From the NCBI GenBank assembly GCA_902788785.1, contig CADALT010000009.1, positions 1 through 64,000 on the forward strand: a stretch of DNA of 64,000 nucleotides, given 5' to 3'. The DNA is from an uncultured Ruminococcus sp. (lineage in GTDB: Bacteria; Bacillota; Clostridia; Oscillospirales; Ruminococcaceae). Within the stretch, counting starts at the first letter, position 1; the number at the start of each line of letters is the position of its first letter. The translations under genes and the position numbers were made by a program. Below are positions 1-8,354 of this stretch, in pieces. Under the pieces are notes generated by a model. The model was not told the origin of the DNA. It saw only the letters and a list, made by a program, of their open reading frames with translations, and did no database searches.

Positions 1-20
1 TTTGGTTTTCCTTTAGGCAT
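1..20 (-). CDS. 5' end of a gene running off the window (first codons only)
   Basis: On the minus strand an ATG at 20-18 begins a frame whose visible residues are MPKGKP, and a purine-rich AAAGGGGG ribosome binding site lies 7 bases upstream of it. The gene continues beyond base 1, so nothing can be said of its product. A TATAAT-like element sits near 62-67 on the same strand without a clear -35 box. The placement of a start codon plus ribosome binding site at a reasonable distance from the neighbouring ABC operon is the only support. Confidence 0.4.
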
Positions 21-128
21 AAAAATGCCCCCTTTCATTAGATTTCTGATTGGTACACTTCTATTATACCACATTGTCTAACAAAAGGGGAGCATTTCAA
101 CATCGGATGGTCTGTTTATTTTTTTACT

Positions 129-2060
129 TTATTCCTGAACTGCAAAATTACCTGTGTAAAGCTGGTAGTATTTGCCTTGCTTTTCAATGAGTTCATCGTG
201 CGTACCACGCTCGATTATACGACCCTGTTCGAGTACCATTATGCAGTCCGAATTGCGTACTGTGGATAATCTGTGGGCGATAACGAATGTGGTCCTGCCG
301 CACATCAGCGCATCCATACCTGCCTGAACGAGTTTCTCCGTTCTGGTATCTATTGAAGATGTAGCCTCATCAAGTATCAGTACGGGCGGATCTGCTACAG
401 CTGCCCTTGCGATGGCAAGCAGCTGACGCTGACCCTGGCTGAGGTTTCCGCCGTCACCTTTGAGCACCGTATCATAGCCGTGTTCAAGCTTTTCGATAAA
501 GCCCGATGCATTGGCAAGCTTCGCCGCCGCTATACACTCTTCATCGGTGGCATCGAGCTTTCCGTAGCGGATATTATCCATTACAGTACCCGTGAACAGG
601 TGAGTTTCCTGCAAAACTATACCGAGCGTTTTTCTCAGGGCAGGCTTTTTTATCTTGGTGATATTTATTCCGTCGTACCTGATCTTGCCGTCCTGTATAT
701 CATAGAAACGGTTTATAAGGTTGGTGATGGTGGTCTTGCCCGCACCTGTGGAACCTACAAAGGCTATCTTCTGTCCCGGCTTAGCAAAAAGCTTGACATC
801 GTGCAGCACCATCTTATCATCGTTATAGCCGAAATCTACACCATCGAACACTATTTCGCCCTCAAGCTTGGTATAGGTAACTGTGCCGTCCTCCTTGTGG
901 GGGTGCTTCCATGCCCATGTACCTGTGCGCTCTTCACATTCTTCCAGCTGACCTTCTCTGTTGTAGCGTGCGTTTACGAATTCCACATAGCCCTCGTCCT
1001 GCTCGTGCTTTTCGTCGATTATATCCATAACACGCTTTGCACCTGCGGACGCCATGATAACGAAAGTCATCTGCTGGCTGACCTGTGTGATGGGCTGATT
1101 GAAGTTACGGTTAAGGGTAAGGAATGCCACTATCTTGCCGAGAGTAAGACCTGCCGCACCGTTTATGGCAAGCACCGCACCGAGTATCGCACACACCACG
1201 TAGCTCAGGTTGCCGATATTGGCATTTATGGGCATCATGATATTTGCAAACTTATTTGCGTTGCGGGCGCTGTCTCGCAGCTCATTATTGAGCTTTTCAA
1301 AATCTTCCCTCGCCTTATCCTCGTGACAGAATACCTTTACGACCTTCTGACCTTCGAGCATTTCTTCGATAAAGCCGTTTACAGCACCAAGGTCTTTCTG
1401 CTGGGCTGCGAAATGCTTGCCCGAGCTCTTTGCTATCTTGCCTGTTACCGCCATCATGACACCTGCCATAACTATCGAAAGCAGCGTCATGGGGATATTC
1501 AGCACTATCATCGAAACAAGCGTAGACAAAAGCGTAACGCTGGAATTTATCAGCTGAGGTATGCTCTGACCTATGAACTGGCGCAGAGTATCAACGTCGT
1601 TGGTATACACCGACATTATATCGCCGTGGGCGTGGGTGTCAAAATACTTTATAGGCAGGCTCTCCATATTATGGAACATCTCGTTACGGAAGTTTTTCAG
1701 CGTGCCCTGACCCACGTTTACCATTATCCTGTTATAGGTATAGCTTGTTATTATTCCCAGTGTGAACACCAGTGCAAGCTTCACCAGCAGGCTCACAAGG
1801 GGAGCGTAATCCGCCACATAGGTCTCGCCTGCCGCAGCAGCTGCTGCCTTTGCCTCGACCATAGGCGTGATATTATCATCCACCAGACTTTGTGTGAACA
1901 TTATGCCCACGATGGAGGAAAGCGCCTGCAGGATTATGCATATCACTACTATTATGAAGTGTACCTTATAATCCTTGAACATGAACTTCATGACCCTGCC
2001 CAATACTTTAAAGCTATCCTTATTTACGGGCGGTCTTACAGCTGTTCTGTCTCTTGGCAT
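129..2060 (-). CDS. ABC transporter, permease-ATPase fusion (consensus half of a heterodimeric exporter)
   Basis: A type IV (ABCB-like) exporter half: about six membrane segments in residues 30-340, then an ATPase domain. Walker A is GSTGAGKT at about 436, the signature is LSQGQ at about 540, Walker B is VLILDE at about 560 with the catalytic Glu, and the H-loop His is about 596. A hydrophilic insert of roughly 40 residues lies between the membrane and ATPase domains. The start has a GGAGG site and overlaps the stop of the upstream half-transporter by one base (TAATG), so the two are translated together. This subunit keeps the catalytic Glu and switch His that its partner lacks, which marks it as the consensus-site half. 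The substrate is unknown; drugs or lipids are typical for this class. The MarR gene upstream favours an inducible efflux role. Confidence 0.93.
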   Translation of the reverse strand: MPRDRTAVRPPVNKDSFKVLGRVMKFMFKDYKVHFIIVVICIILQALSSIVGIMFTQSLVDDNITPMVEAKAAAAAAGETYVADYAPLVSLLVKLALVFTLGIITSYTYNRIMVNVGQGTLKNFRNEMFHNMESLPIKYFDTHAHGDIMSVYTNDVDTLRQFIGQSIPQLINSSVTLLSTLVSMIVLNIPMTLLSIVMAGVMMAVTGKIAKSSGKHFAAQQKDLGAVNGFIEEMLEGQKVVKVFCHEDKAREDFEKLNNELRDSARNANKFANIMMPINANIGNLSYVVCAILGAVLAINGAAGLTLGKIVAFLTLNRNFNQPITQVSQQMTFVIMASAGAKRVMDIIDEKHEQDEGYVEFVNARYNREGQLEECEERTGTWAWKHPHKEDGTVTYTKLEGEIVFDGVDFGYNDDKMVLHDVKLFAKPGQKIAFVGSTGAGKTTITNLINRFYDIQDGKIRYDGINITKIKKPALRKTLGIVLQETHLFTGTVMDNIRYGKLDATDEECIAAAKLANASGFIEKLEHGYDTVLKGDGGNLSQGQRQLLAIARAAVADPPVLILDEATSSIDTRTEKLVQAGMDALMCGRTTFVIAHRLSTVRNSDCIMVLEQGRIIERGTHDELIEKQGKYYQLYTGNFAVQE

Positions 2061-3841
2061 TATACTCCCTCCTTTCCTGCGTCTACCGCTTTGCCTGCGG
2101 AATTCTCGGGACGGTCGAAATCTCCTCCGCCGCCGACCTGAGAATTATATATATCTGCATAAGTCTCGTTATTTTTGAGAAGTTCCTCATGAGTACCTAT
2201 GCCGCTTATCCTGCCATCTTCAAGGACCACTATCCTGTCAGCGTGTTCGACGCTGGAGATACGCTGGGCGATTATCAGCTTGGTGGTACCGGGTATCATC
2301 TCAGCAAAAGCTGCCTTTATCTTGGCATCTGTAGCTGTGTCCACTGCGCTGGTCGAATCATCAAGTATCAGTACCTTGGGCTGTTTCATCAGCGCTCTTG
2401 CGATACAAAGTCTCTGCTTCTGTCCGCCCGAAACGTTTGCGCCGCCACGCTCGATATGGGTATTATAGCCATCGGGCATACGCTCGATGAACTCATCTGC
2501 GCAGGCTGCCTTGCAGGCTTTTATGCAATCTTCCTCGGTGGCATTTTCGTTGCCCCAGCGGAGGTTCTCAAGTATAGTGCCCGAGAACAGCACGTTCTTC
2601 TGGAGCACCACGGATACGTTATCACGCAGAAATTCCGTATCATATTTCTTTACGTCCACTCCGCCGACGCATACAGAACCCTCGGTAACATCGTAAAGTC
2701 TGCTTATGAGGTTCACAAGCGAGGTCTTGCCGCAGCCTGTGGGGCCTATGATACCGACGGTTTCACCCGAACGGATATGCAGGTCGATATCCTGCAGGAC
2801 TTCTTTATTCTCGCCCTTGAAGTATGCGAACTGAACATTATTGAAGTCGATGGAACCATCCTTCATCTCCTTTACAGAGTTTTCGGGATCGGTTATATCG
2901 GGCTCTTCATCCAGCACCTCGCTGATACGCTTTATGCTGGCGGTGGACATGGAGATCATTACGAATATGAACGAAAGCATCATCAGCGACATGAAAGCGC
3001 TGAACATATAGCTGAACAGCTGATTGAGCTCGCCCACGGTAAGGCTGCCGCCAACCACATAATGTGCGCCGAACCAGCTTATGCACAGCACGGCTGCGTA
3101 GTTCACGAACATCATGACGGGGTTATTGAGTGCAACTATGCTTTCCGCCTTGACCAGCATATTATAAAGGTTGCCCGAGGCTTTCGAGAACTTCTGCTTC
3201 TCGTAGTCCTCACGGACATATGCCTTTACTACCCTTATGGCTGAAACGTTCTCCTGAACGCTGGCGTTGAGTTCATCATACTTATGGAAAGCTGCGCTGA
3301 ACGACTTCATCGCATTGGCAACGATAAGTCCCAGCACTGTTCCCAGGAATACCAGTGCCACTAGGAACATGGCACTTATCTTCGAGTTTACCCTGAAACT
3401 CATGACCATGCTGGATATGAGCATTATAGGCGCTCTGACCGCTATTCTTATACACATCTGGAAAGCATTCTGGATATTGGTTATATCCGTGGTCATCCTG
3501 GTTATAAGTCCTGCGGTGGAGAACTTATCTATGTTCGAGAAGGAGAAAGTCTGTATCTTGCGGTATATCTCCTCCCTGAGATTACAGGCAAAACCTGTGG
3601 AAGCCTTTGCCGCATACGCACCTGCCAGTGCGCCGAACATCAGGCTGAACATTGCTGCGACTACCATTATGATACCATACTTGACCACAACGCCCAGATC
3701 ACCCTGAGTTATGCCGTCATCGATTATCTTTGCAGTTATGAGCGGCAGCAGCACCTCCATAACAACTTCAAGCACCACGCAGACAGGTGTTGCGATGGTA
3801 GCACCCATATACTGCTTTATCTGTGACAGTATCTTTTTCAT
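2060..3841 (-). CDS. ABC transporter, permease-ATPase fusion (degenerate-site half)
   Basis: Partner half-transporter with about six membrane segments in residues 15-300 and an ATPase domain: Walker A GPTGCGKT at about 366, canonical signature VSGGQ at about 470, Walker B VLILDD. The catalytic Glu is replaced by Asp (about 495), and the H-loop reads AQR with Gln (about 526) in place of His. In the TM287/288 and BmrCD type of heterodimeric exporter exactly these two substitutions define the degenerate nucleotide site, so assembly with the downstream subunit is a strong inference. The start overlaps the marR stop by four bases (ATGA). The C-terminal tail (GGGGDFDRPEN) is hydrophilic and not part of the core fold. 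Confidence 0.93.
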   Translation of the reverse strand: MKKILSQIKQYMGATIATPVCVVLEVVMEVLLPLITAKIIDDGITQGDLGVVVKYGIIMVVAAMFSLMFGALAGAYAAKASTGFACNLREEIYRKIQTFSFSNIDKFSTAGLITRMTTDITNIQNAFQMCIRIAVRAPIMLISSMVMSFRVNSKISAMFLVALVFLGTVLGLIVANAMKSFSAAFHKYDELNASVQENVSAIRVVKAYVREDYEKQKFSKASGNLYNMLVKAESIVALNNPVMMFVNYAAVLCISWFGAHYVVGGSLTVGELNQLFSYMFSAFMSLMMLSFIFVMISMSTASIKRISEVLDEEPDITDPENSVKEMKDGSIDFNNVQFAYFKGENKEVLQDIDLHIRSGETVGIIGPTGCGKTSLVNLISRLYDVTEGSVCVGGVDVKKYDTEFLRDNVSVVLQKNVLFSGTILENLRWGNENATEEDCIKACKAACADEFIERMPDGYNTHIERGGANVSGGQKQRLCIARALMKQPKVLILDDSTSAVDTATDAKIKAAFAEMIPGTTKLIIAQRISSVEHADRIVVLEDGRISGIGTHEELLKNNETYADIYNSQVGGGGDFDRPENSAGKAVDAGKEGV

Positions 3842-4293
3842 TTATCCCTCTCCTTTCCTTTATATGCGCTGAGGTTTTCAGCCATACGCTTGGTTAGCGA
3901 GAGCAAGACATTTATCTGCTCTTCGCTGAAACCTTTGAAAGCTTCGTCCTCTATGGCGCTCATGCAGCTGCATATCTCCGCACGGTGGGTATGGGCTTTT
4001 TCGGTGACGATTATGCGCCTGCGCCTTTCATCGGTATCGCAGCCCTCCATTGTGATATACCCGTTGGCACGCAGCTTTTTCAGCAGCCCCGTCACCGTTG
4101 CGCCCGATATGTTCATCTTCTTCTGTATGTCTGATGCGTACACAGGCGCATCACACGACATTACGAACATGAGCACATGGCTCTGGGCAGCGGTGATATC
4201 ATTGTGAGCAAGTCTGGCAGATATGATATTCTCTATCCTCTGATGGATATGCTTTGAGGATATGAGTATCTCCGCCTTTCTTTCATCTCTCAA
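3838..4293 (-). CDS. MarR-family transcriptional regulator
   Basis: A 151-residue protein of typical MarR size. Helices around residues 35-100 form the winged helix: the recognition region reads KMNISGATVTGLLKKL and the wing contains DERRRRIIVTEKA, which is the classic MarR wing. It is the first gene of a three-gene operon with the two exporter halves, overlapping the next gene by four bases. Repressors of this family commonly bind a palindrome in their own promoter and are released by the compound the pump exports; a matching palindrome lies between the -35 and -10 boxes upstream. The ligand cannot be read from the sequence. Confidence 0.92.
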   Translation of the reverse strand: MRDERKAEILISSKHIHQRIENIISARLAHNDITAAQSHVLMFVMSCDAPVYASDIQKKMNISGATVTGLLKKLRANGYITMEGCDTDERRRRIIVTEKAHTHRAEICSCMSAIEDEAFKGFSEEQINVLLSLTKRMAENLSAYKGKERDK

Positions 4294-4320
4294 ATAATTC
4301 GCCTCCTTAATGTTTTGCAG

Positions 4321-4349
4321 CTTATAATTAGCAAGCTAAGTAATATCAA
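4321..4349 (-). promoter_or_regulatory. Promoter of the marR-ABC operon with an embedded operator
   Basis: On the minus strand TTGATA (4349-4344) and TATAAG (4326-4321) are separated by 17 bases. An inverted repeat TTAGC-AA-GCTAA (4328-4339) fills the spacer between the boxes, where a bound MarR dimer would exclude RNA polymerase. Autoregulation is an inference from this position. Confidence 0.6.
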
Positions 4350-4559
4350 AATAGATTATACTACTATATCCACACAAAGTAAAGTCAATTATTGTGAACT
4401 TTTATTCCGCAAAGCACCGTTCTGCCAAGGAGAGTGCATAATTTGACGAAGCAGCTCGGCCAAGCCGAAAATATACTGATTAGTTATATTTATATTTGAA
4501 TTATAGTACATATTGCATAATTGCGTCGAAATTTTTCTGTTGGTTTTTATAAAAACCTA

Positions 4560-4588
4560 TTGCATTTTAAGTTTAATTGTGTTAAGAT
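4560..4588 (+). promoter_or_regulatory. Candidate spo0A promoter
   Basis: TTGCAT (4560-4565) and TAAGAT (4583-4588) are spaced by 17 bases, about 80 bases before the spo0A start. Both boxes are weak. Two near-matches to the Spo0A box (consensus TGTCGAA) lie upstream: TGACGAA at 4444 and CGTCGAA at 4524. The rest of 4350-4665 is AT-rich and holds no ORF. Confidence 0.35.
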
Positions 4589-4665
4589 AAGTATGTACTC
4601 AAGAGTTAACTTTTCAACAGCCGGGCTGAACTATATCAACCAACATATTATCGGAGGAAATCAAC

Positions 4666-5448
4666 ATGAACAACAAGATAAAGATACTTATAGGCGATGA
4701 CTCGGCGCAGTATGGCGTATTCTGTGCGGCTTCTCTCAGGAATTCGGGATTTTTTGTGATAACCAGGCAGAAGGACGGCATGGTGGTACTGGATGCAGTG
4801 AAAAACGAACTGCCCGATGTGGTGATAGTCGATGCGGTAATGCCAGGCATGGACGCCATCGAACTTATCCGCAGATGTGACAAACTCGATAAAAAGCCGA
4901 AATTCATCGTGACCAGCCCATATGAGAATTCATTTATAGAAACACAGGTCATGAACGCAGGGGCATCATACTTCATGCTGAAGCCCTTTGATATAAAGGT
5001 GCTGGGCGAGCGCATAAAAGCCATACTGGATATCGACACGGATATAACCTCTGAGGGACATATCGTTCACAAAAGGCAAAGCCCTGCAAACTTAGAGATC
5101 ATCGTGACCGACATAATCCACCAGATAGGCGTGCCTGCACACATCAAAGGCTATCACTATCTGCGTGAAGCCATAATCTGCTCGGTCAACGATAAGGAGA
5201 TGCTGGAGAGCGTGACTAAGCTGCTGTATCCTGCGGTGGCAAAGAAATTCTCTACCACACCGTCAAGAGTCGAACGTGCCATCAGACACGCCATCGAGAT
5301 AGCCTGGGACAGGGGCGATATCGACACCCTGAACGGATTCTTCGGCTATACCATAAATACAGGCAAAGGCAAGCCCACGAACAGCGAGTTCATAGCACTG
5401 ATAACCGACAAGATATCCCTGAAATTCAGGGCAGCTGTCAGCGCATAA
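4666..5448 (+). CDS. spo0A: Stage 0 sporulation response regulator Spo0A
   Basis: A two-domain response regulator of 260 residues, the usual Spo0A length. The receiver domain (1-125) has the acidic pair D11-D12, the phosphoacceptor D56 in [10 protein letters not shown], and the LKPFD lysine loop. The C-terminal DNA-binding domain (about 145-260) has the Spo0A hallmark [12 protein letters not shown], followed by FGYT and KPTNSEFIA. The ATG follows GGAGG by 9 bases. It is monocistronic; the next transcription unit is rplJL. In spore-formers Spo0A is the master switch for sporulation and stationary-phase genes. Ruminococci of the R. albus type are not known to form spores, so here it probably controls other transition-state functions. 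Confidence 0.96.
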   Translation: MNNKIKILIGDDSAQYGVFCAASLRNSGFFVITRQKDGMVVLDAVKNELPDVVIVDAVMPGMDAIELIRRCDKLDKKPKFIVTSPYENSFIETQVMNAGASYFMLKPFDIKVLGERIKAILDIDTDITSEGHIVHKRQSPANLEIIVTDIIHQIGVPAHIKGYHYLREAIICSVNDKEMLESVTKLLYPAVAKKFSTTPSRVERAIRHAIEIAWDRGDIDTLNGFFGYTINTGKGKPTNSEFIALITDKISLKFRAAVSA

Positions 5449-5522
5449 TGATAAGGATAGCATGGTGCCTGCGCAAAAACGGTCGGAAAACCCTGTTCAC
5501 AAAAAGTTTACATTAAAATCCC

Positions 5523-5559
5523 CAGACCCCTTGACAAAGTCATCGGGGTCTGTTATAAT
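5523..5559 (+). promoter_or_regulatory. Strong promoter for rplJ-rplL, overlapped by an inverted repeat
   Basis: TTGACA (5531-5536) and TATAAT (5554-5559) are spaced by 17 bases, a consensus housekeeping promoter placed directly before the L10 leader. An inverted repeat CAGACCCC (5523-5530) / GGGGTCTG (5545-5552) brackets the -35 box; as RNA it could form a hairpin that helps end spo0A transcription. The stretch between the spo0A stop (5448) and this promoter holds no gene. Confidence 0.85.
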
Positions 5560-5574
5560 ATATAAGCATTCGTA

Positions 5575-5685
5575 TTCTAAAGACAGCAGGCACAAAGGTA
5601 AGCCCTGCCGAGGAAAAGAACTGCAAGGTTATAATGACTTTGTGCATCTCTTTCGTCTTTGGATGGAAGGGGTTTTCTTTTTAGA
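5575..5685 (+). ncRNA. Ribosomal protein L10 leader RNA
   Basis: The leader contains the conserved landmarks of the Firmicutes L10 leader: AAAGACAGCAGG at about 5579, CCUGCCGAGGA at about 5602, and a late hairpin with UCUUUCGUCUUUGGAUGGA followed by a U-rich run near 5670. In this family the L10-L12 complex binds the leader and lowers expression of its own operon. It starts a few bases after the promoter and ends about 40 bases before rplJ. Exact ends are estimated. Confidence 0.85.
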
Positions 5686-5723
5686 TTACGCTTTGTAATA
5701 ACATGCAAAGAGGTGAATTTACA

Positions 5724-6236
5724 ATGCCAAGTGAGAAGACTTTACTTGCTAAGCAGGAAAGAGTCAATGAGCTGACCGAACTTATCAAGAATTCCGCTGC
5801 AGGTGTTCTGGTAAGCTATGAGGGTATCACCGTTGAGGAGGATACTAAGCTCAGAAAGGAAATGAGAGAGGCAGGCGTCAAGTACTTCGTTGAGAAGAAC
5901 ACAATGCTGAGATTTGCATTCAAGAACGCCGGTCTGGACGATATCACAAACGTACTCGAGGGTACAACAGCTATCGCAATTTCCGATGAGGATCAGACTG
6001 CTCCCGCAAGAGTTCTCGGCAAGTTCGTTGAGGATACTGAGAACGAGAAGTTCAAGCTGAAGGCAGGCTACATCGGTACTGAGGTATACGATGAGGCAGG
6101 CGTTACAGCACTGTCCAAGATCCCTTCGAGAGACACACTGCTGGCTATGCTGGTCGGTTCTCTGCAGGGTCCTATGCAGAAGCTTGCTGCAACTATCCAG
6201 GCTCTGGTGGACAAGGAAGGCGGAGATGCTGCTTAA
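5724..6236 (+). CDS. rplJ: 50S ribosomal protein L10
   Basis: A 170-residue ribosomal stalk-base protein. The N-terminal part (KQERVNELTELIKNSAAGVL, then YFVEKNTMLRFAFKNAG) binds 23S rRNA, and the C-terminal helix (MQKLAATIQALVDKEG) is the platform for L7/L12 dimers. The start at 5724 follows AGAGGTG by 7 bases; an upstream in-frame ATG at 5703 lacks a ribosome binding site. It is first in a two-gene operon with rplL, as is usual, but rpoB and rpoC do not follow as they do in many Firmicutes. Confidence 0.96.
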   Translation: MPSEKTLLAKQERVNELTELIKNSAAGVLVSYEGITVEEDTKLRKEMREAGVKYFVEKNTMLRFAFKNAGLDDITNVLEGTTAIAISDEDQTAPARVLGKFVEDTENEKFKLKAGYIGTEVYDEAGVTALSKIPSRDTLLAMLVGSLQGPMQKLAATIQALVDKEGGDAA

Positions 6237-6319
6237 TAGCAGTATCGTGCAGCATAATTGCTGTATCGTGCTGCATAATGTGCAGTACCACGCCGCATAA
6301 GCAGTATTTTGCTGCTTAA
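6228..6319 (+). repeat. Four degenerate ~20-bp repeats in the rplJ-rplL spacer
   Basis: Copies begin at 6239, 6260, 6282 and 6301, each reading approximately GCAGTATCGTGCNGCATAA. The last nine bases of the array, GCTGCTTAA, also form the end of rplJ (6228-6236), so the array may have grown by duplication of the stop-codon region. Neighbouring copies are partly self-complementary (GCAGCA/TGCTG), so the RNA could fold into small hairpins between the two genes. Confidence 0.8.
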
Positions 6320-6389
6320 GGCATTATGGCTACGGCGGACAGCCTGACAGGTCCGCACACTAAACTAAATTATAAAGGAGATTATTATC

Positions 6390-6769
6390 ATGGCTTCTGA
6401 GAAGATCACAAAATTTGTAGAAGATATCAAGACCCTGTCCGTTCTCGAGCTGAAAGAGCTCGTTGACGCAATCCAGGAGGAATTCGGTGTAACAGCAGTT
6501 GTAGCTGCTGGTCCTGCTGCCGGTGCAGCTGCAGGCGGCGAGGCTGAGAAGACTGAGTTCGACGTTGTTCTGGCATCCTTCGGCGATCAGAAGATGGCTG
6601 TTATCAAGGCTGTTAAGGAGATCACAGGTCTGGGCCTGAAGGAGGCTAAGGCTCTGGTTGAGGAAGCTCCTAAGGCTGTTAAGGAGGCTGCTCCTAAGCT
6701 CCTAAGGCTGAGGCTGAGGAGATCAAGGCTAAGCTCGAGGCTGCAGGCGCAACTGTAGAGCTGAAGTAA
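6390..6769 (+). CDS. rplL: 50S ribosomal protein L7/L12, reading frame broken near the C-terminus
   Basis: The stalk protein that recruits GTPase factors. The N-terminal dimerisation helix ([20 protein letters not shown]), Ala/Gly hinge, and C-terminal domain start ([20 protein letters not shown], then [16 protein letters not shown]) are all normal. The 8-mer CTCCTAAG then occurs twice in tandem (6691-6698 and 6699-6706). As written the frame runs into a basic tail ending LQAQL at a TAG at 6758. Removing one copy restores the expected ending [11 protein letters not shown]...TVELK and the TAA at 6767-6769. A functional cell needs an intact C-terminal domain, so this is either an assembly error, a recent mutation with another rplL elsewhere, or a mixed population. 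The start follows AAAGGAG by 9 bases. Confidence 0.9.
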
Positions 6770-6787
6770 TCCATTACTTTGCATATC

Positions 6788-6818
6788 AAAAGACCATCCG
6801 CAAGGATGGTCTTTTTTT
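6788..6818 (+). terminator. Rho-independent terminator after rplL
   Basis: Stem AGACCATCC (6791-6799) / GGATGGTCT (6804-6812) with loop GCAA, followed by a run of T. Confidence 0.93.
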
Positions 6819-6819
6819 G

Positions 6820-6852
6820 CATAAAAAAGCCGAGGTATCACCCTCGGCTAAG
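6820..6852 (-). terminator. Rho-independent terminator after the Pro/Tyr-rich membrane protein gene
   Basis: Stem AGCCGAGG (6828-6835) / CCTCGGCT (6842-6849); read on the minus strand it is followed by six T. Confidence 0.88.
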
Positions 6853-6855
6853 CTT

Positions 6856-7803
6856 TTATTCTTTTTTATCCGCAGCATCGGTAACCCCCGCAGTATCCTT
6901 TTCTGTGACCGCAGCAGCTTCCGCAGGCTTTTCCTGAACAGGTGCCTGACCGTAAGGCGGCATCTGATGTACCGCAGGCGGTGGAGGAACAGGCGGCGCA
7001 TTGTAGGGGTGCCAGCCATAAGCAGGCTGTCCGTAGGGCGGTTGTCCATAGGGTGGTTGACCATATGAAGGCTGTCCGTAGGGCGGCTGTCCGTATGGAG
7101 GTTGTCCGTAGGGCGGCTGACCGTAAACGGGCTGACCATAGGGCGGCTGAGGATAGTTCGGCTGATTTTGCGGATAATGGTCGGGACCATAACCGTATGC
7201 AGGCATGGGCTGACCGCCGTAACCCATCTGCGTGCCGTAGGGCAGCACCACTCCGTAACCCATGGGCGGCATAGGTCCCTTTATGGACTCTACCTTCCCA
7301 CGTATCGCCATAACGACTTCCGATGCATTGGTGATATAGCGAAAATCCAGATGGCTGTACATAAGCTTTAATATTACGGAATCACCGCTTTTGCGGTCGA
7401 TACCTTCCTTTGCGACCCTTATATCCATGATAGATTCGTAGGGCACTTCCATCAGGGCATTCTTGTCGAACTTGTTCTGCACATTCTTGCTCCTGCAATA
7501 TATGCGCCCCTCGGTGGCGATAAGTACCGTGCTCTTTACGCTGTTGATGAAAGACATCTGCATCACCAGACCGATTATGCCCGGTATCAAAGCCAAAAAC
7601 AAACACAGTATCAGCAAGGCTATTCCACCCGAAAGATCGTTGCCGCTTATAGCCACCGCACCGATGATGCCGACCAGCATTATAAAGCCTGCTATCGCCC
7701 ATGATACTATGGCTCCGCCCGACACCTTCGGATCGCTCCTTGCTTGTGCCAATACCTTTTCATTATTAAAGAGGTCGCTGACGGGCTGTACGTTATCATT
7801 CAA
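6856..7803 (-). CDS. Membrane protein with a PYGQ-repeat tail, function unknown
   Basis: A 315-residue protein I do not recognise at family level. Residues about 28-80 hold two hydrophobic segments ([20 protein letters not shown] and [20 protein letters not shown]). A short mixed region with [11 protein letters not shown] and a '[14 protein letters not shown]' stretch follows, resembling the PH-like fold of short bacterial membrane proteins. The last 130 residues are low-complexity, dominated by eight or more PPYGQ units encoded by about 15-bp DNA repeats, ending in a charged Lys/Glu tail. The start overlaps the aroK stop by 8 bases, so it is probably co-transcribed with aroK. The Pro/Tyr tail suggests a flexible cell-envelope or interaction segment, which is an inference only. 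Confidence 0.75.
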   Translation of the reverse strand: MNDNVQPVSDLFNNEKVLAQARSDPKVSGGAIVSWAIAGFIMLVGIIGAVAISGNDLSGGIALLILCLFLALIPGIIGLVMQMSFINSVKSTVLIATEGRIYCRSKNVQNKFDKNALMEVPYESIMDIRVAKEGIDRKSGDSVILKLMYSHLDFRYITNASEVVMAIRGKVESIKGPMPPMGYGVVLPYGTQMGYGGQPMPAYGYGPDHYPQNQPNYPQPPYGQPVYGQPPYGQPPYGQPPYGQPSYGQPPYGQPPYGQPAYGWHPYNAPPVPPPPAVHQMPPYGQAPVQEKPAEAAAVTEKDTAGVTDAADKKE

Positions 7804-8326
7804 AGCCGTTCCCCTCCGCTTCTCTGAGATATTTTTTATACAAGCGCTCTATCTTGACCGCAATGACCAGCGCAGGATATCCGCCCGATATCTGATAATG
7901 CGAATGTGCCTGATACTTGGGTCTGCGGTTCTCGAAACGCTCCCTCAGCTGTTCTTTGGTAGAGCTTGCCGCTATGGGGCGGTGAGGGTCGTCTTTTATC
8001 CTGTCATAGCAGGTGCGGAAATCCGTATCTATGAATACGACCATGCCTGCATTCATGGCAGTTTCGCCGTTTCGCTCCGAAAGCAGAGCTCCGCCGCCTG
8101 TCGCCACGACTCCGCCCATATCTCCGAAAGCCGCCAGCGCATCGGTCTCGACCTGACGGAAATATTCCTCGCCTTTCTGCTCGAATATCTCGGGTATGGT
8201 CATATTTTCCTGCTTCTCTATATAGTCGTCAAGATCTGTGCAGCGGCATTTCAGCCTTCTTGCCAGCAATCTGCCGACGGTACTTTTTCCGCAGCCCATA
8301 AAGCCGCAAAGAAAAATAGGTCTCAT
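7796..8326 (-). CDS. aroK: Shikimate kinase
   Basis: Phosphorylates shikimate at the 3-hydroxyl using ATP, the fifth step of the chorismate pathway. The P-loop GFMGCGKST lies at residues 8-16, the substrate-binding acidic motif DLDDYI at about 31, the substrate Arg in EEYFRQVE, and the GGGA loop in ATGGGALL; all are typical, and the 176-residue length fits. The chosen ATG at 8326 follows AGGAGG by 8 bases; an in-frame ATG 13 codons upstream lacks a site. Another pathway gene, aroE, lies at about 20 kb in a different unit. Confidence 0.95.
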   Translation of the reverse strand: MRPIFLCGFMGCGKSTVGRLLARRLKCRCTDLDDYIEKQENMTIPEIFEQKGEEYFRQVETDALAAFGDMGGVVATGGGALLSERNGETAMNAGMVVFIDTDFRTCYDRIKDDPHRPIAASSTKEQLRERFENRRPKYQAHSHYQISGGYPALVIAVKIERLYKKYLREAEGNGFE

Positions 8327-8354
8327 CTGTTGTCCTCCTTTTCTATGCTCTGTG

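Noticed and set aside
480-3244. Long plus-strand frames across the ABC transporter genes
   Set aside because: They are shadows of the minus-strand genes, whose motifs and overlapping starts are clear.
6690-6770. Programmed -1 frameshift in rplL
   Set aside because: There is no slippery heptamer or downstream pseudoknot, L7/L12 is not known to be frameshifted, and an exact 8-bp tandem duplication explains the shift better.
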